Below the pieces are notes generated by a model, which saw nothing but the letters and a program-made list of their open reading frames with translations, was not told the DNA's origin and did no database searches. Shown here piece after piece: positions 27,749-36,630 of a stretch of DNA of 64,000 nucleotides. Where the stretch lies: the NCBI GenBank assembly GCA_008501825.1, contig QQUA01000012.1:62001-126000 (forward strand). The letters run 5' to 3'. This DNA comes from Planctomycetota bacterium (lineage in GTDB: Bacteria > Planctomycetota > UBA1135). The translations under genes were made by a program, and so were the position numbers. Position 1 is the first letter of the stretch; each line of letters opens with the position of its first letter.

Positions 27749-30357
27749 GCTTGTTCCTCCAGAGCTTCCAGAATTCGGCGGGGCGTGATCGGCAGCGTGC
27801 GGACCCGGGCACCGGTGGCGTTGGCGATCGCATTTCCGATCGCCGCCGCCGTTGGGATGGTTGGCGGCTCTCCCAAACTTCGAACTCCTCCGCCGTCTTT
27901 TTGCGGCCAGAGAATGGTTTCGATCGGCGGAACTTCCAAGGCACCGGCAATCTTGTAGTGCTCGTGGTCGGCGTTCAATTGCACGCCAAGGCTGGTATCC
28001 AGCACTTTGTCTTCGAACAGGGCATAAGAAATGCCTTGAATGACGCCGCCGGTGACTTGGTTTTCGGCGGTCAATCGGTTGACCACCAAACCGCAAGCCT
28101 GCAACGCCACGATGCGTTCGAGTTGGACCAGGCCGGTTGCAGTATCCACAACCAACTCCACTAACTGCATGCCTTCGCTGGAACCCTCGCCCCAATAGTC
28201 TTGGTTGCGACTGCCTTCCGCGGCAATGCCTTCCTCCGAAACTTGGGACGCCATCCGGGTCCAGTAGGAAGCTTCTTGCGGACGGCTTCCAAGTCGTTGT
28301 TCCAACTTGGCCAGCAATTTGGCGGCGGCGTCCCGTACTCCCATGGCGGTGGCTCGGGCGGTTGCACTGCCGCCACTGGCCGGTCCGAAGGGGAAGCTTG
28401 AACGTGCCAAGTGGACCACGACCTGCTGGCGATCGATGCCTAGAGCGTCGGCGGCAAGGTCGGCCAAAACCGTGTGCTGTCCTTGGCCGATGTCCTGGGT
28501 GCCGCTGTAGAGGTGAACCTTGCCGTCGTTCTTGTACACCAAGCGGACGTCGCAACGACCTTGACGGTTGCCCCAATCGCAGACCGCCATGCCGAAGCCG
28601 CGGCGGAACCGACCTTTTTGACTGCCGGAAGCTTGTCGCCGGTGCCAACCAATAGCTTTGGCTCCTTCCGGGTACATTTCTTGGCGAACCCTACTGGGAT
28701 CGTTCTTCTGCCGGATCGCCAGAGGATCCTTGCCCAAGGCTTCGGCGATTTCGTCGATCATCGAATCGACCCCGAAGATGCCCTGCGGGTGGCCGGGAGC
28801 TCGGAAGGCTCGGGAGGCGCCCACCGCCAGCGGCAAGTTGATGTGGTCGGTGGAAACCACGCCGAAGTTGTAGCGGGAAGGATTGGTCACTCCGCCGCCG
28901 CCGCTGATGCCGGTTACTCCGGCGGTGCGGACCCAACCACCGAGCAACTTGCCGTCCTTGTCGGCACCGATCTTCATCCATTGAAGGGAGCCGGGCCGAT
29001 TGCCGGCATCCAGGTGTTCCGCTTCCCGATCGTTGAACACTCGAACCGGGCGCTTGTGGCGACCGGCGAGGGTCGCGGCCAGTAAGCCTTCCCGGCCGGC
29101 ACCGAACTTGGATCCGAAACCGCCGCCGACGTATTCGCAACGGATTTCGATTTCCGAACGCTTGCGGCCGAGGCCGCGGGCGATCCCTTCCGTACAAGTA
29201 AAAGTGCCTTGTGTGCTGACCCAAGCCACCGGCGGTTCCTGGGTGGGATCGACGGTGGCGCCGTGGGGCTCCAGCGGTACGTGGTCTTGGATTTGAGTCT
29301 GGTAAGTGGCTTCCACCACCACCGCGGCGTCCTTCAAGGCTTCCGCCGCTCTCTTCCCTCGGGCGTCCTTGGATTGCTCTTCCTCGGTGAGGGACAAGTC
29401 GCCGTGCTTGTCTTGATAGAGGGTTTGGGGGTCGCTTTCGATGACCTCCGGTTCCCAAACCAAGCGCAGGGCTGCCAGAGCATCGCGGACCGCGGCCGGC
29501 GATTCGGCGCAGATGTGGCCGGCCGGGGCTCCGGAATAGTTGTATTCCCTGCCGGTCTGGACCTGGATCTCGACGACGCCAGGAAGTCGTTGGGCCGCCT
29601 CGACATCGGCGGAAACCAAGGTGGCCAAGCCATAGGGACACTGGATGTGGCGCGCGAAAAGCATTCCGGGGAGATTCACGTCGGCACCGTAAACCGCTTC
29701 TCCAGAAAGCTTTACCGGCCCGTCTAGGCGGCCGTGTTGGTTTTCCAAGCAGGCTTTGGCGTTCCGCTTCGGGTGACCGGCCTCCGGATTGCCGCCGGCC
29801 AAGCGCTCGTTGGCCTCGAACAATTTGCTGTAGGTGCCACAGCGACACAAATTGCCGCTGACTGCTTCCTTCAAGGCCTCGGCATCGGCATTCGGATTCT
29901 GCCGGCGGGCCGCTTCCAGGCTGACCACGATACCGGGAATGCAATAGCCGCATTGCACCGCATCGTGTTTGGCCATGGCGGCCATCACCGGGCCGGGTTT
30001 GGCCGCGGTGCCCAGGCCTTCGACCGTGGTGATTTCTTTGCCGACGGCGTCCACGGCCAGAGACAGGCAGGAGCTGATCGGCTTGCCGTCGACCATCACC
30101 GTGCACGCTCCGCAAGCGCCGCGGCCGCAGACTTCCTTGGTTCCGGTAAGACCCACCTGCCAGCGCAGGGCTTCGAGCAAGGTGGTGCGAGGTTCGACCT
30201 TCAGTTTGGCCGTTTGGCCGTTGATCCGAAGTTCAATTTCCTGGGCGTCGGGCCCCAGGACTTCAGGACCTCGAGGTCCCGGTGTTTTGGCCAGCAGGGG
30301 CGAGGCCGCGGCAGCCGCGGCGGAGCCCGCCAGAAATCCTCGGCGGCTTAGGCTCAT
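27745..30357 (-). CDS. Tat-exported fused [2Fe-2S] (PaoA-like) and molybdopterin (PaoC-like) subunits of aldehyde oxidoreductase
   Basis: The ATG at 30357 gives 870 residues with a Tat signal (SLSRRGFLAGSAAAA). Residues 40-185 are the two [2Fe-2S] domains: C77, C82, C85, C97 (plant type), then C136, C139, C171, C173. From about 195 onward lies the xanthine dehydrogenase/aldehyde oxidase Moco domain, including the CEYVGGGFGSKFG loop, SRAFRAPGHPQG and the C-terminal LGEPPTIPTAAAIGNAI, whose Glu is the catalytic base of the family. In E. coli PaoABC these parts are separate proteins; here PaoA and PaoC are one chain. Exported, substrate unknown, probably aldehydes or N-heterocycles. Confidence 0.85.
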   Translation of the reverse strand: MSLSRRGFLAGSAAAAAASPLLAKTPGPRGPEVLGPDAQEIELRINGQTAKLKVEPRTTLLEALRWQVGLTGTKEVCGRGACGACTVMVDGKPISSCLSLAVDAVGKEITTVEGLGTAAKPGPVMAAMAKHDAVQCGYCIPGIVVSLEAARRQNPNADAEALKEAVSGNLCRCGTYSKLFEANERLAGGNPEAGHPKRNAKACLENQHGRLDGPVKLSGEAVYGADVNLPGMLFARHIQCPYGLATLVSADVEAAQRLPGVVEIQVQTGREYNYSGAPAGHICAESPAAVRDALAALRLVWEPEVIESDPQTLYQDKHGDLSLTEEEQSKDARGKRAAEALKDAAVVVEATYQTQIQDHVPLEPHGATVDPTQEPPVAWVSTQGTFTCTEGIARGLGRKRSEIEIRCEYVGGGFGSKFGAGREGLLAATLAGRHKRPVRVFNDREAEHLDAGNRPGSLQWMKIGADKDGKLLGGWVRTAGVTGISGGGGVTNPSRYNFGVVSTDHINLPLAVGASRAFRAPGHPQGIFGVDSMIDEIAEALGKDPLAIRQKNDPSRVRQEMYPEGAKAIGWHRRQASGSQKGRFRRGFGMAVCDWGNRQGRCDVRLVYKNDGKVHLYSGTQDIGQGQHTVLADLAADALGIDRQQVVVHLARSSFPFGPASGGSATARATAMGVRDAAAKLLAKLEQRLGSRPQEASYWTRMASQVSEEGIAAEGSRNQDYWGEGSSEGMQLVELVVDTATGLVQLERIVALQACGLVVNRLTAENQVTGGVIQGISYALFEDKVLDTSLGVQLNADHEHYKIAGALEVPPIETILWPQKDGGGVRSLGEPPTIPTAAAIGNAIANATGARVRTLPITPRRILEALEEQA

Positions 30358-30479
30358 TTTGGGGGTCTCAGGGAGCAGGGAGGGAATCCTTCCAGCCGAC
30401 TTGCGGCGCCGGCCAGCATACCAAGGGTTACGGAGAAGCCCTCGAATTGCTTGGCTTCCCCAGCCTTTAGCATGGAAGC

Positions 30480-31847
30480 ATGAAGTTCGTCCGTTGGTGG
30501 CTGTTCTCGATGGCCGTTGTCCTTTGCTTGATGAGTACTGCTTTGCCGGCATCCGGGCAGCAATGGGATACCGAGGAGTTGTCTTCCGCCCGACAATACA
30601 TCGCGGCGGCGAGTGTCGGCGACTTGGCCATGTTTGCAGGCGGTTATGACCCTGCCCTGATTGCCACGGATACGGTGGACGTCTACGACGTGGTTTCGCA
30701 GCAATGGAGCTTGGCTCAGTTGTCGGTGGCGCGCCATAGTTGCGCCGCGGCCACCGTGGGCGACCAGGTCTTGTTTGCAGGAGGGGTGGAGTTGAACGGT
30801 CCTTTTACCGGCCAACAATCGGACGTGGTTGACCTTTATGATCATGGATCGGGTACCTGGAGCACGATGCAATTGGCGCAACCCCGCACCGTGGGTGCGG
30901 TGGCAACCCTAGGTTCCCGCGCCTTTTTTGCCGGAGGTCAAACGGCCACGGGTTTTTCGGATGTGGTGGAAATCTATGATGAGACCACGGGTCAATGGAG
31001 TTCTGAATCTTTGTCCATGGCCCGCAGTTCTTTGACTGCGGTTTCAGCCGGCAGCTTCGTTTTCTTCGCTGGCGGCAGCGATGGCCAACCATACGGCGAA
31101 ACTGCCTTGGTCGACGTCTTCGATACTGCCAGCGGCATTTGGAAAACCGCCCAGCTGTCCGAACCCAGGGCTTTCTTGGCGGCCACCGCCGTGGGGGATT
31201 TAGTCCTGTTTGCTGGAGGATGGAGTTTGGCGGCTGGATATTCCAAGACCGTGGACATCCTGGATCTTCAAACCGGGCGCTGGAAAGTGTCGGAATTGTC
31301 CACCGCCAGGGCCAATATTGGCGCCATTACTGTTGGAGATTACGCAGTCTTCGCCGGCGGAAACGGCTTGGATTCGGTGGACATCTTCGATTCCAACACC
31401 GGTGGCTGGTGTACGGCCAAACTATCCGTGCCTCGCTACGAGGTTTCCGCTTGCAATGTGCAAGGTCAAGCCTTCTTTGCCGGCGGCATGACCACCCGAG
31501 TGGATATTTACCAGCCCTTTCTGGGAAGCCCGAATCTTTCGGTCCAAAACCTGATTGCAGGGGGGCAAGTTACTTTGGTCATGCAAGGAGCGACTCCGAA
31601 TGGATTGGTCGGTTTTCTTTATTCTTTGACCGGCCCCGGACCGTCCCAGATGTTTTCCAACTGCGGATGGATGGAAGTTTCTCTCAGTCAACCGGTTTAC
31701 ATTCTGCCCGATCAGGCCGACGCTGCCGGAACGGCGGTGGAACAGGGATACGTAGTTTCCGGAACTTCAGGTTGGCCGATCTGGTTGCAAGGGTTTGATG
31801 TCACTACCTGCCAACTCAGCAATTGCTTGAGCGAAGTCATCCGCTAG
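30480..31847 (+). CDS. Secreted kelch-repeat beta-propeller protein
   Basis: 455 residues with a signal peptide (WWLFSMAVVLCLMSTALPASG). Residues 27-345 contain about six kelch-type repeats of roughly 50 residues, each with FAGG followed by a VDVYD/VDIFD strand and an aromatic QW or GTW turn (for example VDVYDVVSQQWSLAQLSVAR). The C-terminal 100 residues form a module seen in many planctomycete secreted proteins (LIAGGQVTLVMQGATPNG, then GYVVSGTSGWPIWLQGFDV). Likely a surface or extracellular binding protein. Divergent from the aldehyde oxidoreductase operon. Confidence 0.75.
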   Translation: MKFVRWWLFSMAVVLCLMSTALPASGQQWDTEELSSARQYIAAASVGDLAMFAGGYDPALIATDTVDVYDVVSQQWSLAQLSVARHSCAAATVGDQVLFAGGVELNGPFTGQQSDVVDLYDHGSGTWSTMQLAQPRTVGAVATLGSRAFFAGGQTATGFSDVVEIYDETTGQWSSESLSMARSSLTAVSAGSFVFFAGGSDGQPYGETALVDVFDTASGIWKTAQLSEPRAFLAATAVGDLVLFAGGWSLAAGYSKTVDILDLQTGRWKVSELSTARANIGAITVGDYAVFAGGNGLDSVDIFDSNTGGWCTAKLSVPRYEVSACNVQGQAFFAGGMTTRVDIYQPFLGSPNLSVQNLIAGGQVTLVMQGATPNGLVGFLYSLTGPGPSQMFSNCGWMEVSLSQPVYILPDQADAAGTAVEQGYVVSGTSGWPIWLQGFDVTTCQLSNCLSEVIR

Positions 31848-31864
31848 GAGCCGTTTCGGTGGAC

Positions 31865-32488
31865 TTATGGGGCAACGGCACCGCGAAAAAGAATTTGGCG
31901 GACGGCTTGGACCGGGTCGTTCGCCTGGCAAATGGCGGAAGAAGCGGCCACGCCTACCTGCGGTGGGATCATCCAAACGTTTTCCGGAGTAATGCCGCCG
32001 ATGGCCATTAAGGGAAGTCGGGCGATCGCCATGGCCGCGGCCAAATATTCCGGACCCAAGCCTCGGCTATAGCCTTTGGTTTGAGTGGCAAAGACCGGAC
32101 CGAAGCCGGCGTATTGGACCCCAAATTCCACCGCTTCGTCTACTTGTTCCAAGTCGTGGGTGCTGAGACCGAGGAGGCAGTCAGGACCGACGATTTTGCG
32201 AGCGTCTTCCGGGTGCATGTCGTCCTGGCCCAAGTGCAAACCGTCGGCTTTCAGGGCGGCGGCCACTTCGACGTTGTCATTGACGATCAATAAGGCCCCG
32301 GCCCGTTGACAGACTTCCTGAACTTGACCGGCCCACTCCACCAGTTCGCCGGAAGTCATTTCCTTTTCCCGAACTTGGATCGCGTCGACTCCGGCACGAA
32401 TCACGGTTTCCGTCAAAGCCAGAGGGTCGTGGTTTCGGCACAAGCTTCGACTCAGGAGAAAGCAAAGGCGGATTTGAGGCGCTCGCAC
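31865..32488 (-). CDS. thiE: Thiamine-phosphate synthase
   Basis: 207 residues from a GTG start. The TIM-barrel signature motifs are present: AIQVREKEM (substrate/pyrophosphate binding), LIVNDNVEVAAALKADGLHLGQDDM, YAGFGPVFATQTKG and LPLMAIGGITPENV. The enzyme joins HMP-PP and thiazole phosphate to give thiamine phosphate in the cytoplasm. No other thi gene and no TPP riboswitch-like sequence is visible next to it. Convergent with the kelch gene, with 17 nt between the two genes. Confidence 0.9.
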   Translation of the reverse strand: MRAPQIRLCFLLSRSLCRNHDPLALTETVIRAGVDAIQVREKEMTSGELVEWAGQVQEVCQRAGALLIVNDNVEVAAALKADGLHLGQDDMHPEDARKIVGPDCLLGLSTHDLEQVDEAVEFGVQYAGFGPVFATQTKGYSRGLGPEYLAAAMAIARLPLMAIGGITPENVWMIPPQVGVAASSAICQANDPVQAVRQILFRGAVAP

Positions 32489-32598
32489 CGTTGCAGCCTA
32501 ACTTGCCGAGTGGAGTGGGGTGAAACCGATTCGGAAGGTATTTTCGGATTTGGGGACGGATTCTTGCTACCCTGGCTGATGGCTTGAATTCTGTAGAG

Positions 32599-34263
32599 AT
32601 GAAATTTTCCTTTCACCCTACCTTTCGTAACGGCCTCCTGGTTTGCCTTTCACTTTTGGTCGTGGGACCGGCTCCTGGTCAGCGCATCGGCGGAGAATGG
32701 GCGCTCAAGTATCAAATTTTTGGTGAACAGGAGCTCGGATTTTTCGGGGACGATGTGGCAGGCCCAGGGGATCTGGATGGGGACGGCTTTTCTGATTTCA
32801 TTGTTGGCGCCCCCATTGAGTCTTTCGACAATGGAGCGATATACGCCTACTCTGGAAAATCGGGCAATCTACTTTGGGAATGGACTATAGGGGGATGGAC
32901 TGGATTCGCAGTTTCCGGCGCTGGAGATGTTAATGGAGACGGAGCCCCCGATGTAGTTGTGGGATCCCCGAATTTAAACACAGTAACAATTCTCTTGAAT
33001 GACGGGACCGTTTGGTGGACTAAGAGTAATGGATTTGCTCAACTTGGGAGAGCTGTGGCTAGCCTTGGAGATGTCAACCTGGATGGGTTTGATGATGTTA
33101 TAGTTGGAGCAGATCGTACAAACCCTCAAGGAATGAATGATGCTGGCTCCGTTTTCGTCTACTCTGGATTAGATGGAACAAGGCTTTTCCGATTCAATGG
33201 CGCCTTTCCAGGTGATCGTTTTGGGCTTTCGGTTGCCGGAGCTGGTGACACAAACGCGGATGGATGCCCTGATATCTTAGTAGGCACAATCTTTGCCGAT
33301 CGGGGAGGTTTTTCTAAGGTGGGGGTTGCATACTTATATTCGGGAAATGATGGCACGCTCTTGTATGAGTACGAAGGCCTGCTTTCCGATGGCTTCCTAC
33401 TCGGTGGCGCTCTTTCCGGAGCTGGAGATCTCAACAAAGATGGCTACGATGATTTCCTAATTAGTGCGCCCGGTGCGGATCATAGTTTTATTGACGCCGG
33501 CACGGTTTTCGTTTACTCCGGGCAAGACGGGAATGTTATGTTTCAAGTTAGCGGCACCTATAACGGAGATTTTTTTGGTGAAGATATCGATAGCTTAACT
33601 GATTCTGATTTTGATGGTATCCCAGAAATCGTGATCTCCTCTCTTCGCTTCCCGGTAGATCTCGGAAGATTTGAAGTTCGATCTGGCGCGGATGGCCGTT
33701 TGCTGGATACTATTGTTGGTACTGAATTAAACGCAGGTTTGGGAAGACACATTGCAACAGTCGGAGACATCGAAGGAAACGGACTTGATGCAGTCATTGC
33801 AGGCCTGCGGGCCATGGACAATGGTGGCATCGACAGCGCCGGAGCGGTTCAAGTCTTTTCTCCCAATCCCTTCATTTTCGCGGACGCTACCGAACTCTCC
33901 GCTTCGTCCGGAGTTCCCGTTCAAGTCCTGATGTCTTTCCCGGAAAGTGAAGCGAATGCCAAGTACGCTCTGCTCCTATCCGGAGCCGGCACCGGCCCGA
34001 CCACCATCGCCGGCCTGGAAGTTCCTCTAGGTCAAAGCTTGTTGCTCAGCCAAATGCTCACCGGCTGGGCACCGTTCAATCTGCACGGTGCCTTCGGCAC
34101 TTTGGATGCTAACGCCCAAGCCACCGCCACCCTGGACAGCGATCCGACCTTGGCCGGCCTGGTCGGCACCACCTTCTACATGGCAGCGGTCACTTACGAC
34201 TCTAGCCCCGCCCTCGCCGGCCGCCGCACTTCCATCGCCTGGCCCATTAGAATTACCCTCTGA
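32599..34263 (+). CDS. Secreted FG-GAP (integrin-alpha-like) propeller protein, copy 1
   Basis: The ATG at 32599 gives 554 residues with a signal peptide ending near VGPAPGQ. Seven or so FG-GAP blades of about 60 residues each carry GDLDGDGFSDFIVGAP-type calcium loops (DxDxDG). The last ~125 residues (from ADATELSASSG) are a C-terminal module shared with the next gene. The propeller part is noticeably more A+T rich than the C-terminal part and the neighbouring genes. Exported; likely binds ligand or surface via calcium-stabilised blades. Confidence 0.8.
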   Translation: MKFSFHPTFRNGLLVCLSLLVVGPAPGQRIGGEWALKYQIFGEQELGFFGDDVAGPGDLDGDGFSDFIVGAPIESFDNGAIYAYSGKSGNLLWEWTIGGWTGFAVSGAGDVNGDGAPDVVVGSPNLNTVTILLNDGTVWWTKSNGFAQLGRAVASLGDVNLDGFDDVIVGADRTNPQGMNDAGSVFVYSGLDGTRLFRFNGAFPGDRFGLSVAGAGDTNADGCPDILVGTIFADRGGFSKVGVAYLYSGNDGTLLYEYEGLLSDGFLLGGALSGAGDLNKDGYDDFLISAPGADHSFIDAGTVFVYSGQDGNVMFQVSGTYNGDFFGEDIDSLTDSDFDGIPEIVISSLRFPVDLGRFEVRSGADGRLLDTIVGTELNAGLGRHIATVGDIEGNGLDAVIAGLRAMDNGGIDSAGAVQVFSPNPFIFADATELSASSGVPVQVLMSFPESEANAKYALLLSGAGTGPTTIAGLEVPLGQSLLLSQMLTGWAPFNLHGAFGTLDANAQATATLDSDPTLAGLVGTTFYMAAVTYDSSPALAGRRTSIAWPIRITL

Positions 34264-34265
34264 TC

Positions 34266-35951
34266 ATGAAACCCACTTTCATTCTTACTCTCCTTGTTTT
34301 CGTCACCCCTACGATGTTTGCCCAAAGAATCGGCGGAGAATGGGCTCTCATGCACCGTGTCTATGGCGAACAAGAAATTGGTTGGTTTGGAGCTTCCGTT
34401 GCCGGGCCAGGAGATCTTGATGGGGACGGAGTCCCCGATTTCGTTGTAGGGGCACCAACCGAAGATTCTTATGATGGGACGGTTTATGCTTTTTCAGGAA
34501 AAACTGGCGCAATGCTTTGGGAATGGACTTTCGGCACGGGGCAAACTGGTTGGTCCGTTGATGGGGCAGGGGACGTGAATGGAGACGGTCGCCCTGATGT
34601 TATTGTTGGAGCCCCAGATAGCGCGAAAGTTGCTGTACTACTTCATGATGGAACACTTTGGTGGAGCAAGGATACGCGGTTCTCCTGGTTTGGAGGTTCT
34701 GTGGCAGGTCTAGGCGATATCGATCTGGATGGATTTGATGACGTCGCCGTGGGAGCGCATTCAACCAATCCACAGGGCAAACAAGATGCCGGATCGTTGT
34801 TCGTGTATTCCGGATTGGATGGAACCCGCATATACCGATTTAATGGCTTTTTCGCCGGCGATAGATTTGGAAGTCCTGTTGCAGGAGCAGGAGACGTTGA
34901 TGCGGATGGCCATCCGGACATCCTTGTGGGGGCTCCCTCGGCCCATCGTGCAGGATTTATTAAAGTCGGCGAGGCTTACGTGTTTTCCGGAAAGGATGGT
35001 TCGCTCTTGCATGAATTTACCGGCCAATTCTCGGACGAATTCGAGTTTGGTGTTCCTCTTTCCGGAGTTGGAGATATCAATCTAGATGGGCACGATGATT
35101 TTATGATCAGTGCAACTCGTGCAGATTACGGGGAAATTGATTCGGGCTCTGTATTCTTGTACTCAGGAAAGGACGGCAGTCTTATTTTCCGGATCGATGG
35201 TGCTTATCGTGGTGGCCACTTTGGGTCTAGCATGGATTGGGTTAGGGATCTCAATTTCGACAACATCCAAGATTTGGTTTTGGGTTCAACGGAATCTCCC
35301 GTTGACCTTGGAAGAGTCGAAATTCGATCGGGGCTCGATGGCAGTCTAATCCATACTCTAATCGGGATAGAGGTTAATGCGGGTTTTGGTCAAGCTGTTG
35401 CCAACTTAGGTGACATCGAAGGAAACGGACTTGATGCCATCATTGCCGGCCTTAGGGCCATGGAAAATGGTGATATTGATACTGCCGGTGCCGTGGAAAT
35501 CTATTCTCCCAATCCATTTCTCTTCGCCGACGCCACCGAACTTTCCGTTTCGTCAGGACAATCCATTCAAATCCAGATGTCTTTCCCCGATAGCGAAGCG
35601 AATACCAAGTACGCCTTGCTCCTTTCCGGAGCCGGAACTGGCCCGACCACCATCGCCGGCCTGGAAGTTCCTCTAGGCCAAAACCTGCTGCTCAGCCAAA
35701 TGCTCACGGGCTGGGCACCGTTCAATCTGCACGGCGCCTTCGGCACCCTGGACGTTAACGCCCAAGCCACCGCAACCTTGGACAGCGATCCGACCATGGC
35801 CGGCCTGGTCGGCAACACCTTCTACATGGCGGCGGTCACCTACGATATCCCCCCGTCCATCGCCAGTGGCAGCAACTCATATACCGGTATTGGAACTGCC
35901 CTCGCCGGGCGCCGCACCTCCATCGCCTGGCCCATCCGGATCACTCAGTAA
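34266..35951 (+). CDS. Secreted FG-GAP propeller protein, copy 2 (tandem paralogue)
   Basis: 561 residues, starting 3 nt after copy 1, with a signal peptide (FILTLLVFVTPTMFAQ). The blade order and the start RIGGEWAL match copy 1, and the C-terminal module is nearly identical at the DNA level, except for a 15-residue insertion (IASGSNSYTGIGTAL region) before the last strand. The N-terminal propeller has diverged much more. A tandem duplication with homogenised 3' ends is the simplest reading. Confidence 0.8.
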   Translation: MKPTFILTLLVFVTPTMFAQRIGGEWALMHRVYGEQEIGWFGASVAGPGDLDGDGVPDFVVGAPTEDSYDGTVYAFSGKTGAMLWEWTFGTGQTGWSVDGAGDVNGDGRPDVIVGAPDSAKVAVLLHDGTLWWSKDTRFSWFGGSVAGLGDIDLDGFDDVAVGAHSTNPQGKQDAGSLFVYSGLDGTRIYRFNGFFAGDRFGSPVAGAGDVDADGHPDILVGAPSAHRAGFIKVGEAYVFSGKDGSLLHEFTGQFSDEFEFGVPLSGVGDINLDGHDDFMISATRADYGEIDSGSVFLYSGKDGSLIFRIDGAYRGGHFGSSMDWVRDLNFDNIQDLVLGSTESPVDLGRVEIRSGLDGSLIHTLIGIEVNAGFGQAVANLGDIEGNGLDAIIAGLRAMENGDIDTAGAVEIYSPNPFLFADATELSVSSGQSIQIQMSFPDSEANTKYALLLSGAGTGPTTIAGLEVPLGQNLLLSQMLTGWAPFNLHGAFGTLDVNAQATATLDSDPTMAGLVGNTFYMAAVTYDIPPSIASGSNSYTGIGTALAGRRTSIAWPIRITQ

Positions 35952-35978
35952 GTCTCCAAGCCCGAGCCCGAGAGCGGA

Positions 35979-36020
35979 AAAAAGAAAAAAGCACACTCCA
36001 CTTCGAATTGAGGAGCGTGC
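35979..36020 (-). terminator. Terminator of the small zinc-ribbon gene
   Basis: GCACACTCC (35991-35999) pairs with GGAGCGTGC (36012-36020) with one A-C mismatch. On the minus strand it is followed by TTTTTTCTTTTTT. The 35952-36197 spacer holds this hairpin and no convincing ORF. Confidence 0.65.
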
Positions 36021-36197
36021 CGTGAAGCCCAGGGGGTCAGGATGAGGGCTTGGATTGATATGCCACTTGGGGAAACTTTAAGAGGGGAGGGGAGAGAGGG
36101 CCCGAGCTCCCCGACCCTGGCGCGGGGAGGCTGGACCAACCGATGGTTTGAGCAAGATTTGGGGTTTTGGGAAGGGATTGCCAGGGAGACGAAAGAC

Positions 36198-36401
36198 TCA
36201 AGACACGTTCTTTTGGCCTCGACGAGAGGCCTTTTCCGCCTGCAGTGCGGTCAAAAACCGGGTCCTGTCCTTCTTGGAGAAAAGGTGCACCTTCGAACCG
36301 CATTCCACACAGTAGGAGGCGGCAAGGTTCTGGAGGAAGCGCACGTACTCGTCACAGCGTGGACAGTACTTGGTTTCCTCGTAGTAGTTGCTTCCGATCA
36401 T
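36198..36401 (-). CDS. Small zinc-ribbon protein
   Basis: 67 residues from the ATG at 36401. Two CxxC pairs (YCPRCDEYVRF and YCVECGSKVHLF) spaced about 16 residues apart form a typical zinc ribbon, followed by a basic helix (KKDRTRFLTALQAEKASRR). It resembles small ribosome- or RNA-associated ribbons in Planctomycetota, but no named family is certain. Confidence 0.65.
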   Translation of the reverse strand: MIGSNYYEETKYCPRCDEYVRFLQNLAASYCVECGSKVHLFSKKDRTRFLTALQAEKASRRGQKNVS

Positions 36402-36630
36402 GGATGTTCCGGGCACCTGAACATTGAAGGAGCAAGGGGCAGACTTTCTCTTGGCAAAGTTCGGGCCGAAAAATCCTTAGAATCTTGGGATAACTCCCTA
36501 AGTTATTAAAAATAATGAACTTAAGGAAATTTATTAAGCTTAGGTGAAGTGCTTTGTTTGCCAGGCTAACGGTGTCAAGTGCCCACTTAGTAAAAAAATT
36601 AAGACTTCTCGTGGTCTCGAAAAATAGACT
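36402..36630. other. A+T-rich intergenic region with imperfect palindrome
   Basis: This spacer between the zinc-ribbon gene and queG is strikingly A+T rich in 36470-36630. It holds an imperfect hairpin at 36497-36526 (CCTAAGTTATTA against TAAT-g-AACTTA-a-GG) and four CTTAG/CTTAAG-type half-sites around it. It may be a promoter or operator region for the minus-strand zinc-ribbon gene. No coding potential is seen. Confidence 0.4.

Noticed and set aside
26777-28648. 623-residue version of the FAD subunit
   Set aside because: The extra 300 residues are an Arg/Gly/Pro-rich shadow of the fused aldehyde oxidoreductase gene; the family N-terminus MRRFEYLKP begins at 27748.
28691-30115. 474-residue ORF in another frame of the aldehyde oxidoreductase gene
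   Set aside because: Low-complexity Arg/Pro/Gly composition typical of an off-frame reading of G+C-rich coding DNA.
32489-32598. TPP riboswitch upstream of thiE
   Set aside because: No conserved thi-box motif is visible in the leader.
36042-36509. 155-residue plus-strand ORF
   Set aside because: Antisense to the zinc-ribbon gene and the minus-strand terminator; no domain features.
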